Shown piece by piece: positions 1 to 6,839 of a stretch of DNA of 9,064 nucleotides. Both the position numbers and the translations under genes were made by a program. The notes beneath the pieces were generated by a model. That model did not search any database. It was not told the origin of the DNA and worked only from the letters and a program-made list of their open reading frames with translations. How positions within the stretch are numbered: position 1 is the first letter of the stretch; the number at the start of each line of letters is the position of its first letter. Origin of the DNA: Verrucomicrobiota bacterium. Its GTDB lineage: Bacteria > Verrucomicrobiota > Verrucomicrobiia > Verrucomicrobiales > Verrucomicrobiaceae. Where the stretch lies: assembly GCA_021413535.1 (NCBI GenBank), contig JAIOQF010000342.1, positions 1 to 9,064 of the forward strand, written 5' to 3'.

Positions 1-3000
1 GCACGCTGCTGGAAGCTTTTCGCAACGCGCCTTCGACCATCCTCAAAGGTTTTTTTCCCGATCCGCTGGAAACGAATTCTGCACACGCACTGAAGCCCGT
101 CGAACTGCCGCGACATTTCAAAGAGGAGCGTGACAGTCGCGAGGATTCCGTGGCCAGCCGCACGGGATTGATCCGCTTGTTCAATCACCTGCTCAAGGTG
201 CGGCTCAGTGTGAAAGTGATCACGCAGCTGGTCCGGGCTCTTCTCGGATGGAATGCCGCAGGCGCGATGACGTGGACGCAATGCTGGAGCAAACGATTGC
301 TGTTCGCGCCAAGACTGTGGTGGCTAATCGCGCGCAATGTGGTCTCACTCAGCCTGCCAGTCAGCCTGATCGCCCGGGCAGAGTTGGCCGAGCTTTTGGG
401 GATCAACGGAAAGTCAGACGCCAAGGGAGTTGAAGCCGGTTACATCATCTTCAATCCCTGGGCGTGGTTTATCTGGTTGTGGGAACGCAGTTTCTGGCTG
501 CTGCTCGGACTGCTGCCGCTTACCTTCGCACTGGCCACGATTCCTGCTCTGCTGCTCCTCGGACTCTATTCGCTTCCCGGTGTCGATCTGCCTGCGCATC
601 TGTCGATGACTGGATTGACCGGCCTGCGCATTACCCTCATCATCGGACTGGCGCTGAGCGCCTGGGCTTTTCTTCTGACCAAAAAAAGCGTCTTCAGCAG
701 TCTCCTGAAACATTATCACATCTTTCGCGATCTGGGAGATTCGTATGCGTTGAGAGCCGCTCTGGTGCAAAACTTCGATCCGAACTATTACGGCGAATTC
801 AAATTCGACGACAGTGTCCGCCGGGCGCTGAAGCATGAGAGCCCTTCCCAAGGCGGTGATGCCAGCAAGAAACTGCTCAAGTCTTATTCGGATAACAAGC
901 AACGCAAGTGCGGCATGGTGGTGCTGCCCATCGCCGCCAACCTGGGCTCGGGAAAGCTTGAAGCCGTGCCCCGGGAAACATCCGTGGTGGATGCACTAAT
1001 GTGCGCTTGCGCGGTGGTGCCATTTTTCCGGGCGCAGTCGATCAAGAAAGACGGAGCTCAAGCCACGTTCATCGACGGCAGCAGCATGTCTAATGATCCG
1101 ATCATGCCGGTTTTTGAGGAAGCTTGCAAAATTCTCTCGCACCAATCCGGATCACCCTATGATCGTCTGCGCATCATCTCGGTGCCTCTGCTGCCCTTGG
1201 ATCAGGAGACTCTGCCTGAAAATGCTGGTCCATTTACCGGCTTAATCGATGTGGCGCTGCGCGCACGTCAGCTTCAGCGCTATCAAGACATGCTTCTCGA
1301 TAAGAGTCTGATCGATCGCGTCAACCGCTCATTGAACGGCAGACCTGCGACCATCGGTGATGACTCCGGTAAAACAGAGACGCTGCTTCCGGCAAAGATT
1401 CGATTGGTGGCGCCTGTCCGGGCCCATCATCTCGGTCTGCGCATCACGCAGGCTGGCTCCGTGGCGGAGCGAAGAGAACTCATCGACACCGCTGTGGCTG
1501 ATGGTTGCCGGGCCATGATCGAACGCCTCGTTACCGATGCACTGCCGGATACGAGGACACTGGAAGAACGGCGGCGGCGCCAAGAACCTGATGAGGAGAT
1601 GCCGGATGAATGGCCCCATCGCGATGAATCCAATCAAGCGACACTGCGGAACGCAGTGGAGTCACTTCGAGCCGCCGGCCAGACTGTCACACGTTCTGAC
1701 GGAACCGAATATGTTTCCTGCAGACGATTGCTCGCTGCGTGGGGTGGCATCACTGCGCTGCCGGGGAGTGATCCGGCGAATGCGGCGAATCCAGAACCGG
1801 GTCCAGGAATTTCCGAGGTCTGCCGCAAATGCATCACCTGTCCGGCCCAGACCGGTGCCGATGGTAAACAGAAAGCAGAACTGCGGCAACATGTGCGCCT
1901 GCCCCGCGCGACTCCGAGTTCGTTCATCGTGCCGCCACCACCGGAGCCGCAGCAAAAAGGACCGGCGGTTGTTTTCCTCTTCAGCGGCGGTGTGTTCCGC
2001 GGTGTCTTCCAAGTTGGTTTCGCCAACGCAGTGAGCGAGCTTGGCATCCAGCCGGATGTCGTGGCCGGCGCATCAGTGGGCACCATTATCGGCGCCTTCA
2101 CAGGCCGGGTCTTCGCCAAACCAGCCGGCTACGATCTGGTGGAAAGGCAGCGTCAGACACGCCGGCTCGCCGCCACTTTCCTGACGGTGGACCGCTTTGT
2201 GCTGACGGATCGCTTCGCGGATTTCATCCGGCATTTTGCCATTCATGTCGCATCAGCCGAAGTCTCGCCCCATGACATCGACATGGTTTTCCGGCGCTAC
2301 GAAGCTGACTCCGGCTTCACGTTTAGTCGGCGCGCCCGGCGGGTGTTTTCCGGGATGGAGCGGCTTTTTTATCTCACCCCGTTTGAACTGATAGATCTGG
2401 CGCGAGCCCTCCGAACCGGTGACTGGCAAGGCGCGGCCAAACAGACTAAAAAATTACTCCAAGACATGGTGGATCGCTATGGCGTGGGACTGGAGCTGCT
2501 GGGCTCCGAACCCCTCAAGCAGCTCATCGACGGATTTATTTTCCAAGGCAAGCCGCCCGCCCGAGCGCGCTTTGATCATTTTGGTTTTTCCCTGATGGGC
2601 ACCACCACGAATCTTACGCTCGGCAAGCTCGACATTCTCCGAACCTCTCATCCATGGGATCCGCGATTCACCCAAGGTCTCCTGGCCAGCAGCGCCTTCC
2701 CCGCAGTGTTTCGTCCGCGCTGGTCCTGGGAAGTCTATCGAGATCCGCAGCATGTCGCCCAATACGCTGACGGCGGCATCATGGACAATCTGCCCATGGG
2801 CGCCGTCGTGGAATATCTCTGGGGAACTAACGCCGCCTCAAAATATGAGCGCCGTCCGGAGATACCTCATCTGATTCTCACCGCCACGCTCGAACCCGAA
2901 AAAGCAGACTGGACCGGAAGAACTGATCTGTGCAAAATGAGCTGGATGGAGATTCGCGCGCGCGCCACTCAGTTGCGATACAACGGCAAGGTCGACAAAT

Positions 3001-3563
3001 TCCAAAAAACACAGCGCGACATCCGGCACATCCTCACCCAGCGCGCCCTTGAAAAAGATCCCGATTTTTATGCGCCTGATCTTCCTCTGAACCTGGATGT
3101 GCTGGCGGTGAAACCCCAGTGGCTCTGCGGCACTTTTGCCTTCCACCCGATGCTCGGATTCAGCCGCAAGAAACAGGCGGAGAGCATTGCCCATGGTTGC
3201 GCCTCGACCATCTGCGCGGTGGCGGATCACTTTGACCCCGGCAACAAGGCCCACGCTGTCGATGTGGATCTACTCAGAAGCTGGGCGCGCGGCCGGGGCA
3301 TCGCGTTGAATCAGCTGCCAGAGCGCGTCAAAGCAGGAAAGAGCGGCGCGCTGGATTTTGGCCCCGCCAACCTGACTGATGACGAACAGAAACAGGGCTT
3401 TTGCTGGTTCCGGCGTCCGGACAAAAAAACCGGACAACGACCCATTTGTCCCTTCCATCCCAACAGTCCCGCCTGCACCGAAGGCGAGGAAGTCAGCCCA
3501 GATTTGCACAACATCTACCACGCCTGCGGACGAAGAAGCACACACGAAGCGCGGAATAAATGA
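1..3563 (+). CDS. Two-domain patatin-like phospholipase with membrane region (5' partial)
   Basis: The reading frame is open from base 3, so the gene starts left of the window; the GTG at 150 is only an internal codon. Residues are counted from the codon at base 3 (1186 visible). Residues about 162-194 and 205-225 are strongly hydrophobic and likely membrane segments. Residues about 300-400 resemble the C-terminal half of a patatin fold, ending in the Asp358-Gly-Ser motif in place of DGG/DGA. A linker follows with Cys607, Cys610 and Cys613 and a proline-rich stretch. Residues about 655-960 form a complete patatin domain: oxyanion motif GGVFRG (662-667), nucleophile GASVG with Ser691, and Asp923 in DGG. 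Patatins hydrolyse acyl chains of glycerolipids with a Ser-Asp dyad, so a membrane-bound lipid acyl hydrolase is inferred. The C-terminus has a Cys/His-rich stretch. The patatin call is firm; substrate and role are unknown. Confidence 0.8.
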   Translation, partial: TLLEAFRNAPSTILKGFFPDPLETNSAHALKPVELPRHFKEERDSREDSVASRTGLIRLFNHLLKVRLSVKVITQLVRALLGWNAAGAMTWTQCWSKRLLFAPRLWWLIARNVVSLSLPVSLIARAELAELLGINGKSDAKGVEAGYIIFNPWAWFIWLWERSFWLLLGLLPLTFALATIPALLLLGLYSLPGVDLPAHLSMTGLTGLRITLIIGLALSAWAFLLTKKSVFSSLLKHYHIFRDLGDSYALRAALVQNFDPNYYGEFKFDDSVRRALKHESPSQGGDASKKLLKSYSDNKQRKCGMVVLPIAANLGSGKLEAVPRETSVVDALMCACAVVPFFRAQSIKKDGAQATFIDGSSMSNDPIMPVFEEACKILSHQSGSPYDRLRIISVPLLPLDQETLPENAGPFTGLIDVALRARQLQRYQDMLLDKSLIDRVNRSLNGRPATIGDDSGKTETLLPAKIRLVAPVRAHHLGLRITQAGSVAERRELIDTAVADGCRAMIERLVTDALPDTRTLEERRRRQEPDEEMPDEWPHRDESNQATLRNAVESLRAAGQTVTRSDGTEYVSCRRLLAAWGGITALPGSDPANAANPEPGPGISEVCRKCITCPAQTGADGKQKAELRQHVRLPRATPSSFIVPPPPEPQQKGPAVVFLFSGGVFRGVFQVGFANAVSELGIQPDVVAGASVGTIIGAFTGRVFAKPAGYDLVERQRQTRRLAATFLTVDRFVLTDRFADFIRHFAIHVASAEVSPHDIDMVFRRYEADSGFTFSRRARRVFSGMERLFYLTPFELIDLARALRTGDWQGAAKQTKKLLQDMVDRYGVGLELLGSEPLKQLIDGFIFQGKPPARARFDHFGFSLMGTTTNLTLGKLDILRTSHPWDPRFTQGLLASSAFPAVFRPRWSWEVYRDPQHVAQYADGGIMDNLPMGAVVEYLWGTNAASKYERRPEIPHLILTATLEPEKADWTGRTDLCKMSWMEIRARATQLRYNGKVDKFQKTQRDIRHILTQRALEKDPDFYAPDLPLNLDVLAVKPQWLCGTFAFHPMLGFSRKKQAESIAHGCASTICAVADHFDPGNKAHAVDVDLLRSWARGRGIALNQLPERVKAGKSGALDFGPANLTDDEQKQGFCWFRRPDKKTGQRPICPFHPNSPACTEGEEVSPDLHNIYHACGRRSTHEARNK

Positions 3564-3653
3564 CACCGCCATTGCTCTCATTGCGGTCAACTTTAGATAT
3601 GCAGAATTCTGTGATCTAACACTTCCGCCATCGCATGAGTCCTGCGTCACAAC

Positions 3654-3890
3654 TTGACGCCGCCATCATCCCATGTATGCTTCCTGAAGTGGAACTGCTC
3701 GCCACACTTTCGTAACATGAAAGAATGCGAGAATGCTTATGGCATCCGGTTTGGCGACTATCGCGTGATCTACACTGTGGCAACTGCCGCTTTTTTCGTT
3801 GTCATCCCACGCGTCCGAGACCGTCATGGATGTTTCTTGCCCCGCTTTATTTCACAATCACTCGATGATTGTAAAACAGCCCGGCCTTGA
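3654..3890 (+). pseudogene. Decayed RelE/ParE-family toxin remnant
   Basis: The open frame (TTG to TGA, 78 codons) contains a stretch at about 3693-3836 that reads like the C-terminal half of a RelE/ParE toxin. The key part is FRNMKECENAYGIRFGDYR followed by VIYTV and, after a hydrophobic strand, VVIPRVRDRHGCF. The family pattern is roughly RKLKG..(Y)RIRVGDYRVIYEV...VLRVRHRREVY, so the match covers two beta strands and the conserved arginines. RelE-type toxins are ribosome-dependent mRNA endonucleases, while ParE members poison gyrase. Here the N-terminal helical half is missing, the usual final Tyr is Phe with Gly-Cys before it, no plausible start or ribosome binding site is seen, and no antitoxin gene adjoins. 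It is therefore most likely a dead fragment left by loss of a toxin-antitoxin module. A short but functional protein is less likely. Confidence 0.65.
3854..3872. repeat. Perfect 7-bp inverted repeat upstream of rnr
   Basis: ACAATCA and TGATTGT flank a 5-base spacer CTCGA, giving a perfect inverted repeat centred about 77 bases before the rnr start codon. No T-run follows on either strand, so it does not look like an intrinsic terminator. It could be an operator or a weak hairpin in the leader, or chance in the remains of the toxin gene. Function is unknown. Confidence 0.3.
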
Positions 3891-3939
3891 ACTTCATGCC
3901 CACGAACCGCCGCTCCATTCAACACACTAAATTCAAACC

Positions 3940-6162
3940 ATGAAAGAACAGATAACCCAGCTCTTGGGTCAAAAAAACTACGTCCCGGCCAATGTGCCGG
4001 AATTGCTCGAACTCCTTCACCTCCGCCCAGGGCAGCAACAGGAATTGCAGGAAAAACTCCGCGAACTGGAACGCGCAGGCCAGATCGCCCGCATCAAAGG
4101 CAACCGCTACATTCAACCGCGAGAAGCCGATCTCATTCCAGGCCGCATCCGCATGAATCGCCAGGGCAAAGGCTTCCTCCAGCCCGATGACGCCACCATC
4201 AAAGAGATCGCCATTCCGATGGCATCAACCGGCACCGCCTTGCATGAGGACCGCGTCCTCGTGCGCCGCAATGTGCCGCCGAAAGGCCTCCGCCCCAATA
4301 CCGCCGAATCCATCACCGGCGAAGTCGTCCGCATCCTGGAGCGACGTCGCACGCAGATTGTTGGCACCTTGCAACGCGGCCGACAGTTCCTCTACGTCAT
4401 CCCGGATGATCCGCGCATCCCGCATGATATTTATGTGCCGGAACCGCGCGACTCAGGTCGGCCCGCACGCATGGGCGACAAGGTGGTGGTCGATCTTCTC
4501 GAATGGGAATCGCGCAACACGAATCCCGAAGGTGAAGTCGTCGAAATTCTCGGCGCACCCGATGCCGAAGGCGTGGACATGCTTTCCGTGCTGCGCCAAT
4601 ACGATCTGCCGCTTCATTTTCCCAAGCCAGTTCTCGAAGAGTCACACGCCATCGGATCCACCGTGGCCGCTGCCGATCTGGCTGATCGCGTGGACTGCCG
4701 CGCACACCAAGTCGTCACCATCGATCCTGATGACGCAAAGGATTTCGATGACGCGATTTGTCTCGAACGCGTTTCGCCAGATCAATGGCGGCTCTGGGTT
4801 CACATCGCCGATGTTTCTCACTACGTAAAACCCGGCACCGCGCTCGACATCGAAGCACGGAAACGCGGCAACTCCACTTATTTGGTGGATCGCGTCATCC
4901 CGATGCTGCCGGAATCGTTGAGCAATGAATTGTGCTCGCTCAAGCCCAAGGTCGATCGTCTGACCAAGTGCGTCGAGTTCCTGCTCTCGAACGACGGCAA
5001 AGTGCTGAATGCAAAATTTTATTCCGCCGTGATTCACTCCAAACAGCGCTTCTCCTACGCTGGGGTGTTGGAAATTCTCCAACGTCAGCCCGTCGCGCCC
5101 GTGGAACAGATGCTGCATCAGGCGAATGATATGGCCCAGCGCATTCGGAAGATGCGCTTCAAAGCTGGTTCGCTTGATCTCGATTTCCCGGAATCGAAAA
5201 TCCGCCTTGATGAAAATGGCCGCGTCCTGCGAATCGAACGCATGGAGAACGATGTCTCGCATCAGTTGATCGAAGAATACATGCTGCTGGCCAACGAAGC
5301 CGTGGCCGGACGCTTGATGGCCTTGCACCGGCCTGCGGTTTATCGGGTGCATGAACAGCCGGATGCGCGACGCCTGCAAGACTATCGCGAAGAAGTGCTG
5401 AGCCACAACGTGCCCTGCGGCAACTTGAGCCAGTCAGCGGAGGTGCAAAAACTCCTGCGTCATCTCAATACTCTGCCCATCGGACAGGCCCTGAAAATTG
5501 GTTTCCTCAAATCACTGACGCGCGCCCGCTACGCCATGGAACCACTGGGCCACTACGGATTGGCCAAGAAAAAATATACTCACTTCACCTCTCCCATCCG
5601 TCGCTATTCGGATCTGGTGGTGCATCGCGCGCTCTTCGAAACCGGGATTCCCACCGCCGCCAGCTTGCATGAAACCGCTGAGCACATCTCCAACACGGAA
5701 CGCAATTCCGCCGATGCCGAGCGAGCGAGCAAGGATGTAAAAATGTTCGCCTACCTCGAAGAACAGATTCGTTCCGGCGAGCCCGTGAGTTATCCTGCGC
5801 TCGTAACCGACGTGCGCAATTTCGGATTCTTCGTGGATGTGCCCGGACTGGCCATGAGCGGCCTGGTGCCACTGTCTGCCGTGGAGGATGATTTTTACAT
5901 GTTCGACCCCGCGCGCAGCCGGCTCGTCGGACGCCGCACCCGGAATGTCATCAGTCTGGGCGACAAAGTGACCGTGCAAGCCGCCAAGGTGGACAAGTTT
6001 AAAAAGCAGGTCGATTTCCGTCTCGTGAACGAAGGCCCGCCCGCTCCCAAACGGCCTGCGCCGCAGCGGCACACGCAGTCGCGTAAAAATCCAGCACCAG
6101 CAGCCGGGAAAAAGAAACACGGATCACGCCACAAGGGGCAAGGCCACCCTCGGCCTCGGTAA
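3940..6162 (+). CDS. rnr: Ribonuclease R (3'-5' exoribonuclease, RNB/RNase II family)
   Basis: RNase R degrades structured RNA processively from the 3' end in the cytoplasm, in mRNA decay and rRNA/tRNA quality control. The 740-residue protein has the full layout: a winged-helix-like N-terminus (about 1-62), cold-shock type RNA-binding region (about 65-220), the RNB catalytic domain (about 250-580), an S1 domain (about 611-696) and a basic, proline- and lysine-rich tail (697-740). The catalytic motif IDPDDAKDFDDA supplies Asp262, Asp268, Asp270 and Asp271, matching the four metal-binding aspartates of E. coli RNase R in spacing. HFTSPIRRYSDL (from His548) is the second family signature. It is somewhat shorter than the E. 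coli enzyme (813 residues), mainly in the terminal extensions. The ATG at 3940 fits the start of the N-terminal domain; no Shine-Dalgarno sequence precedes it. The gene appears monocistronic. Confidence 0.96.
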   Translation: MKEQITQLLGQKNYVPANVPELLELLHLRPGQQQELQEKLRELERAGQIARIKGNRYIQPREADLIPGRIRMNRQGKGFLQPDDATIKEIAIPMASTGTALHEDRVLVRRNVPPKGLRPNTAESITGEVVRILERRRTQIVGTLQRGRQFLYVIPDDPRIPHDIYVPEPRDSGRPARMGDKVVVDLLEWESRNTNPEGEVVEILGAPDAEGVDMLSVLRQYDLPLHFPKPVLEESHAIGSTVAAADLADRVDCRAHQVVTIDPDDAKDFDDAICLERVSPDQWRLWVHIADVSHYVKPGTALDIEARKRGNSTYLVDRVIPMLPESLSNELCSLKPKVDRLTKCVEFLLSNDGKVLNAKFYSAVIHSKQRFSYAGVLEILQRQPVAPVEQMLHQANDMAQRIRKMRFKAGSLDLDFPESKIRLDENGRVLRIERMENDVSHQLIEEYMLLANEAVAGRLMALHRPAVYRVHEQPDARRLQDYREEVLSHNVPCGNLSQSAEVQKLLRHLNTLPIGQALKIGFLKSLTRARYAMEPLGHYGLAKKKYTHFTSPIRRYSDLVVHRALFETGIPTAASLHETAEHISNTERNSADAERASKDVKMFAYLEEQIRSGEPVSYPALVTDVRNFGFFVDVPGLAMSGLVPLSAVEDDFYMFDPARSRLVGRRTRNVISLGDKVTVQAAKVDKFKKQVDFRLVNEGPPAPKRPAPQRHTQSRKNPAPAAGKKKHGSRHKGQGHPRPR

Positions 6163-6207
6163 GACGTGGCCATAGTGCTTCCTTGCGGGTTCGCCGGGTT
6201 GGGTCCG

Positions 6208-6243
6208 TAAAAGCAAACGGGACCAGGCTTTCGCCCGATCCCG
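6208..6243 (-). terminator. Rho-independent terminator of the P-II gene
   Basis: On the minus strand, CGGGATCGGGC pairs with GCCTGGTCCCG (11 pairs, two of them G-U) around a GAAA tetraloop, and TTTGCTTTTA follows directly. This lies 51 bases beyond the P-II stop codon. The two G-U pairs become A-C mismatches on the plus strand and no T-run follows there, so it is directional and serves the P-II gene, not rnr. Confidence 0.85.
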
Positions 6244-6294
6244 CTTTCGCACACCTCCTCACTCCAACAGTGAGCAGGAAATTCTTGCTGGCTC

Positions 6295-6642
6295 TTAGTT
6301 CGCGGAGACGGCATCCCGGCCTTTTTCGCCGGTGCGGATGCGGATGGCCTCAGTGACTTCGCTGACGAAGACTTTGCCGTCACCGATCTTGCCGGTGTTG
6401 GCGGCTTTGACGATGGCGTTGACCACGGTGTCGGCCCGTTCGTCTTCGACGACGACCTCGATCTTCACCTTGGGGAGAAAGTCGACGGTGTATTCGCTGC
6501 CACGGTAAATTTCAGTGTGGCCTTTCTGACGGCCGAAGCCTTTGACTTCGACGACGGTCATGCCCTGGACATCGACCTCGGCGAGGGCTTCCTTGACGTC
6601 CTCCAGTTTGAAGGGCTTGATAATGGCTTCGATTTTTTTCAT
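6295..6642 (-). CDS. glnB: Nitrogen regulatory protein P-II (GlnB/GlnK family)
   Basis: P-II proteins are trimeric cytoplasmic sensors that bind ATP/ADP and 2-oxoglutarate and control nitrogen uptake, glutamine synthetase regulation and the NtrB/NtrC system. The 115-residue product has the normal family length. The T-loop GFGRQKGHTEIYRGSEY (35-51) carries Tyr51, the site uridylylated by GlnD in proteobacteria, and Tyr46. TGKIGDGKVFV (83-93) is the nucleotide-binding B-loop, and IRIRTGE (100-106) gives Arg101 and Arg103 of the C-loop. I chose the ATG at 6642 because MKKIEAIIKPFKL is the canonical N-terminus; the frame stays open to 6828, but those extra 62 residues look nothing like the family and would span the promoter. 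GlnB and GlnK cannot be told apart from sequence alone; no ammonium transporter gene adjoins, which slightly favours GlnB. No Shine-Dalgarno sequence is seen. Confidence 0.95.
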   Translation of the reverse strand: MKKIEAIIKPFKLEDVKEALAEVDVQGMTVVEVKGFGRQKGHTEIYRGSEYTVDFLPKVKIEVVVEDERADTVVNAIVKAANTGKIGDGKVFVSEVTEAIRIRTGEKGRDAVSAN

Positions 6643-6719
6643 GGTTTGGGTTCTGGTGGGTGAGGGCGGTGGATTTTGATTCGGCTGCGGCGGACGCCTG
6701 AACCGATGCCTCTGTGAAA

Positions 6720-6735
6720 GCGGACACTGTGCCAA
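6720..6735 (-). promoter_or_regulatory. Candidate sigma-54 (-24/-12) promoter for the P-II gene
   Basis: The minus strand reads TTGGCAC, five bases, then CCGCT. The -24 element matches the sigma-54 consensus (TGGCAC) perfectly and the invariant GG and GC are exactly ten bases apart. The -12 element is weaker (CCGC instead of TTGC). Transcription would start near 6708, giving a leader of about 66 bases. A run of seven A residues lies just upstream (6745-6751). P-II genes are often transcribed by sigma-54 with NtrC, so the placement makes sense. Activity is an inference. Confidence 0.6.
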
Positions 6736-6789
6736 GTCGCGGAATTTTTTTAGAAAAGCACGGCAGGCACCTGAGTCTGCTCTTGGCAG

Positions 6790-6803
6790 ATGCCATGAGG
6801 CAT
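6790..6803. promoter_or_regulatory. Inverted repeat, possible activator site between divergent genes
   Basis: ATGCC and GGCAT surround ATGA. Relative to the predicted sigma-54 start at about 6708, the repeat sits at roughly -82 to -95, a usual place for an enhancer-binding protein. It does not match the enteric NtrC consensus (GCAC...GTGC inward). It is also 37 bases before the divergent exported-protein gene and could act on that gene. It is short enough to be chance. Confidence 0.3.
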
Positions 6804-6839
6804 GGTCTGGTGCGGTGCACTCAAGCACACAATTCCACC

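Larger units (their letters stand above)
3564..3939. other. Intergenic region before rnr with gene remnant
   Basis: This 376-base stretch separates the patatin gene from the RNase R gene. It holds no intact gene. Its middle contains the RelE-like remnant and its right part a small inverted repeat, both listed separately. Just after the patatin stop, bases around 3561-3588 can form a bulged stem, but no T-rich run follows, so it is not called a terminator. I saw no convincing -35/-10 promoter for rnr. Confidence 0.6.
6643..6839. other. Divergent regulatory region between the P-II and exported-protein genes
   Basis: This 197-base interval carries the candidate sigma-54 promoter for the P-II gene, an A-tract beside it and the inverted repeat at 6790-6803. 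For the exported-protein gene a weak sigma-70-like pair is possible (TTGGCA at 6783-6788 and TCTGGT 17 bases later), overlapping the inverted repeat, but the -10 match is only 3 of 6. No Shine-Dalgarno sequence precedes either start. Confidence 0.5.

Noticed and set aside
150..152. GTG as the start of the patatin gene
   Set aside because: The frame is open for all 49 codons to the left edge, no ribosome binding site precedes the GTG, and the first patatin-like domain would lack its N-terminal half.
414..902. Minus-strand open frame of 162 codons inside the patatin gene
   Set aside because: The composition is Gln/Arg-rich with no domain; it is the antisense of the membrane-segment coding region.
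4642..5406. Long minus-strand open frame of 254 codons inside rnr
   Set aside because: It lies wholly antisense to the conserved RNB domain, shows no recognisable domain, and is expected from the GC-rich codon pattern of rnr.
6142..6171. GGCCAC...GTGGCC stem across the rnr stop codon as an rnr terminator
   Set aside because: It has only six pairs, an 18-base loop and no T-run; it partly lies in coding sequence.
6643..6828. N-terminal extension of the P-II protein up to 6828
   Set aside because: The additional 62 residues are unlike any P-II N-terminus, and MKKIEAIIKPFKL at 6642 is the canonical start. The extension would also cover the sigma-54 promoter.
6809..6832. NtrC sites in the GTGC/GCAC-rich stretch before the exported-protein gene
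   Set aside because: The half-sites face outward (GTGC...GCAC) or are direct repeats, not the inward GCAC...GTGC of the known NtrC consensus.
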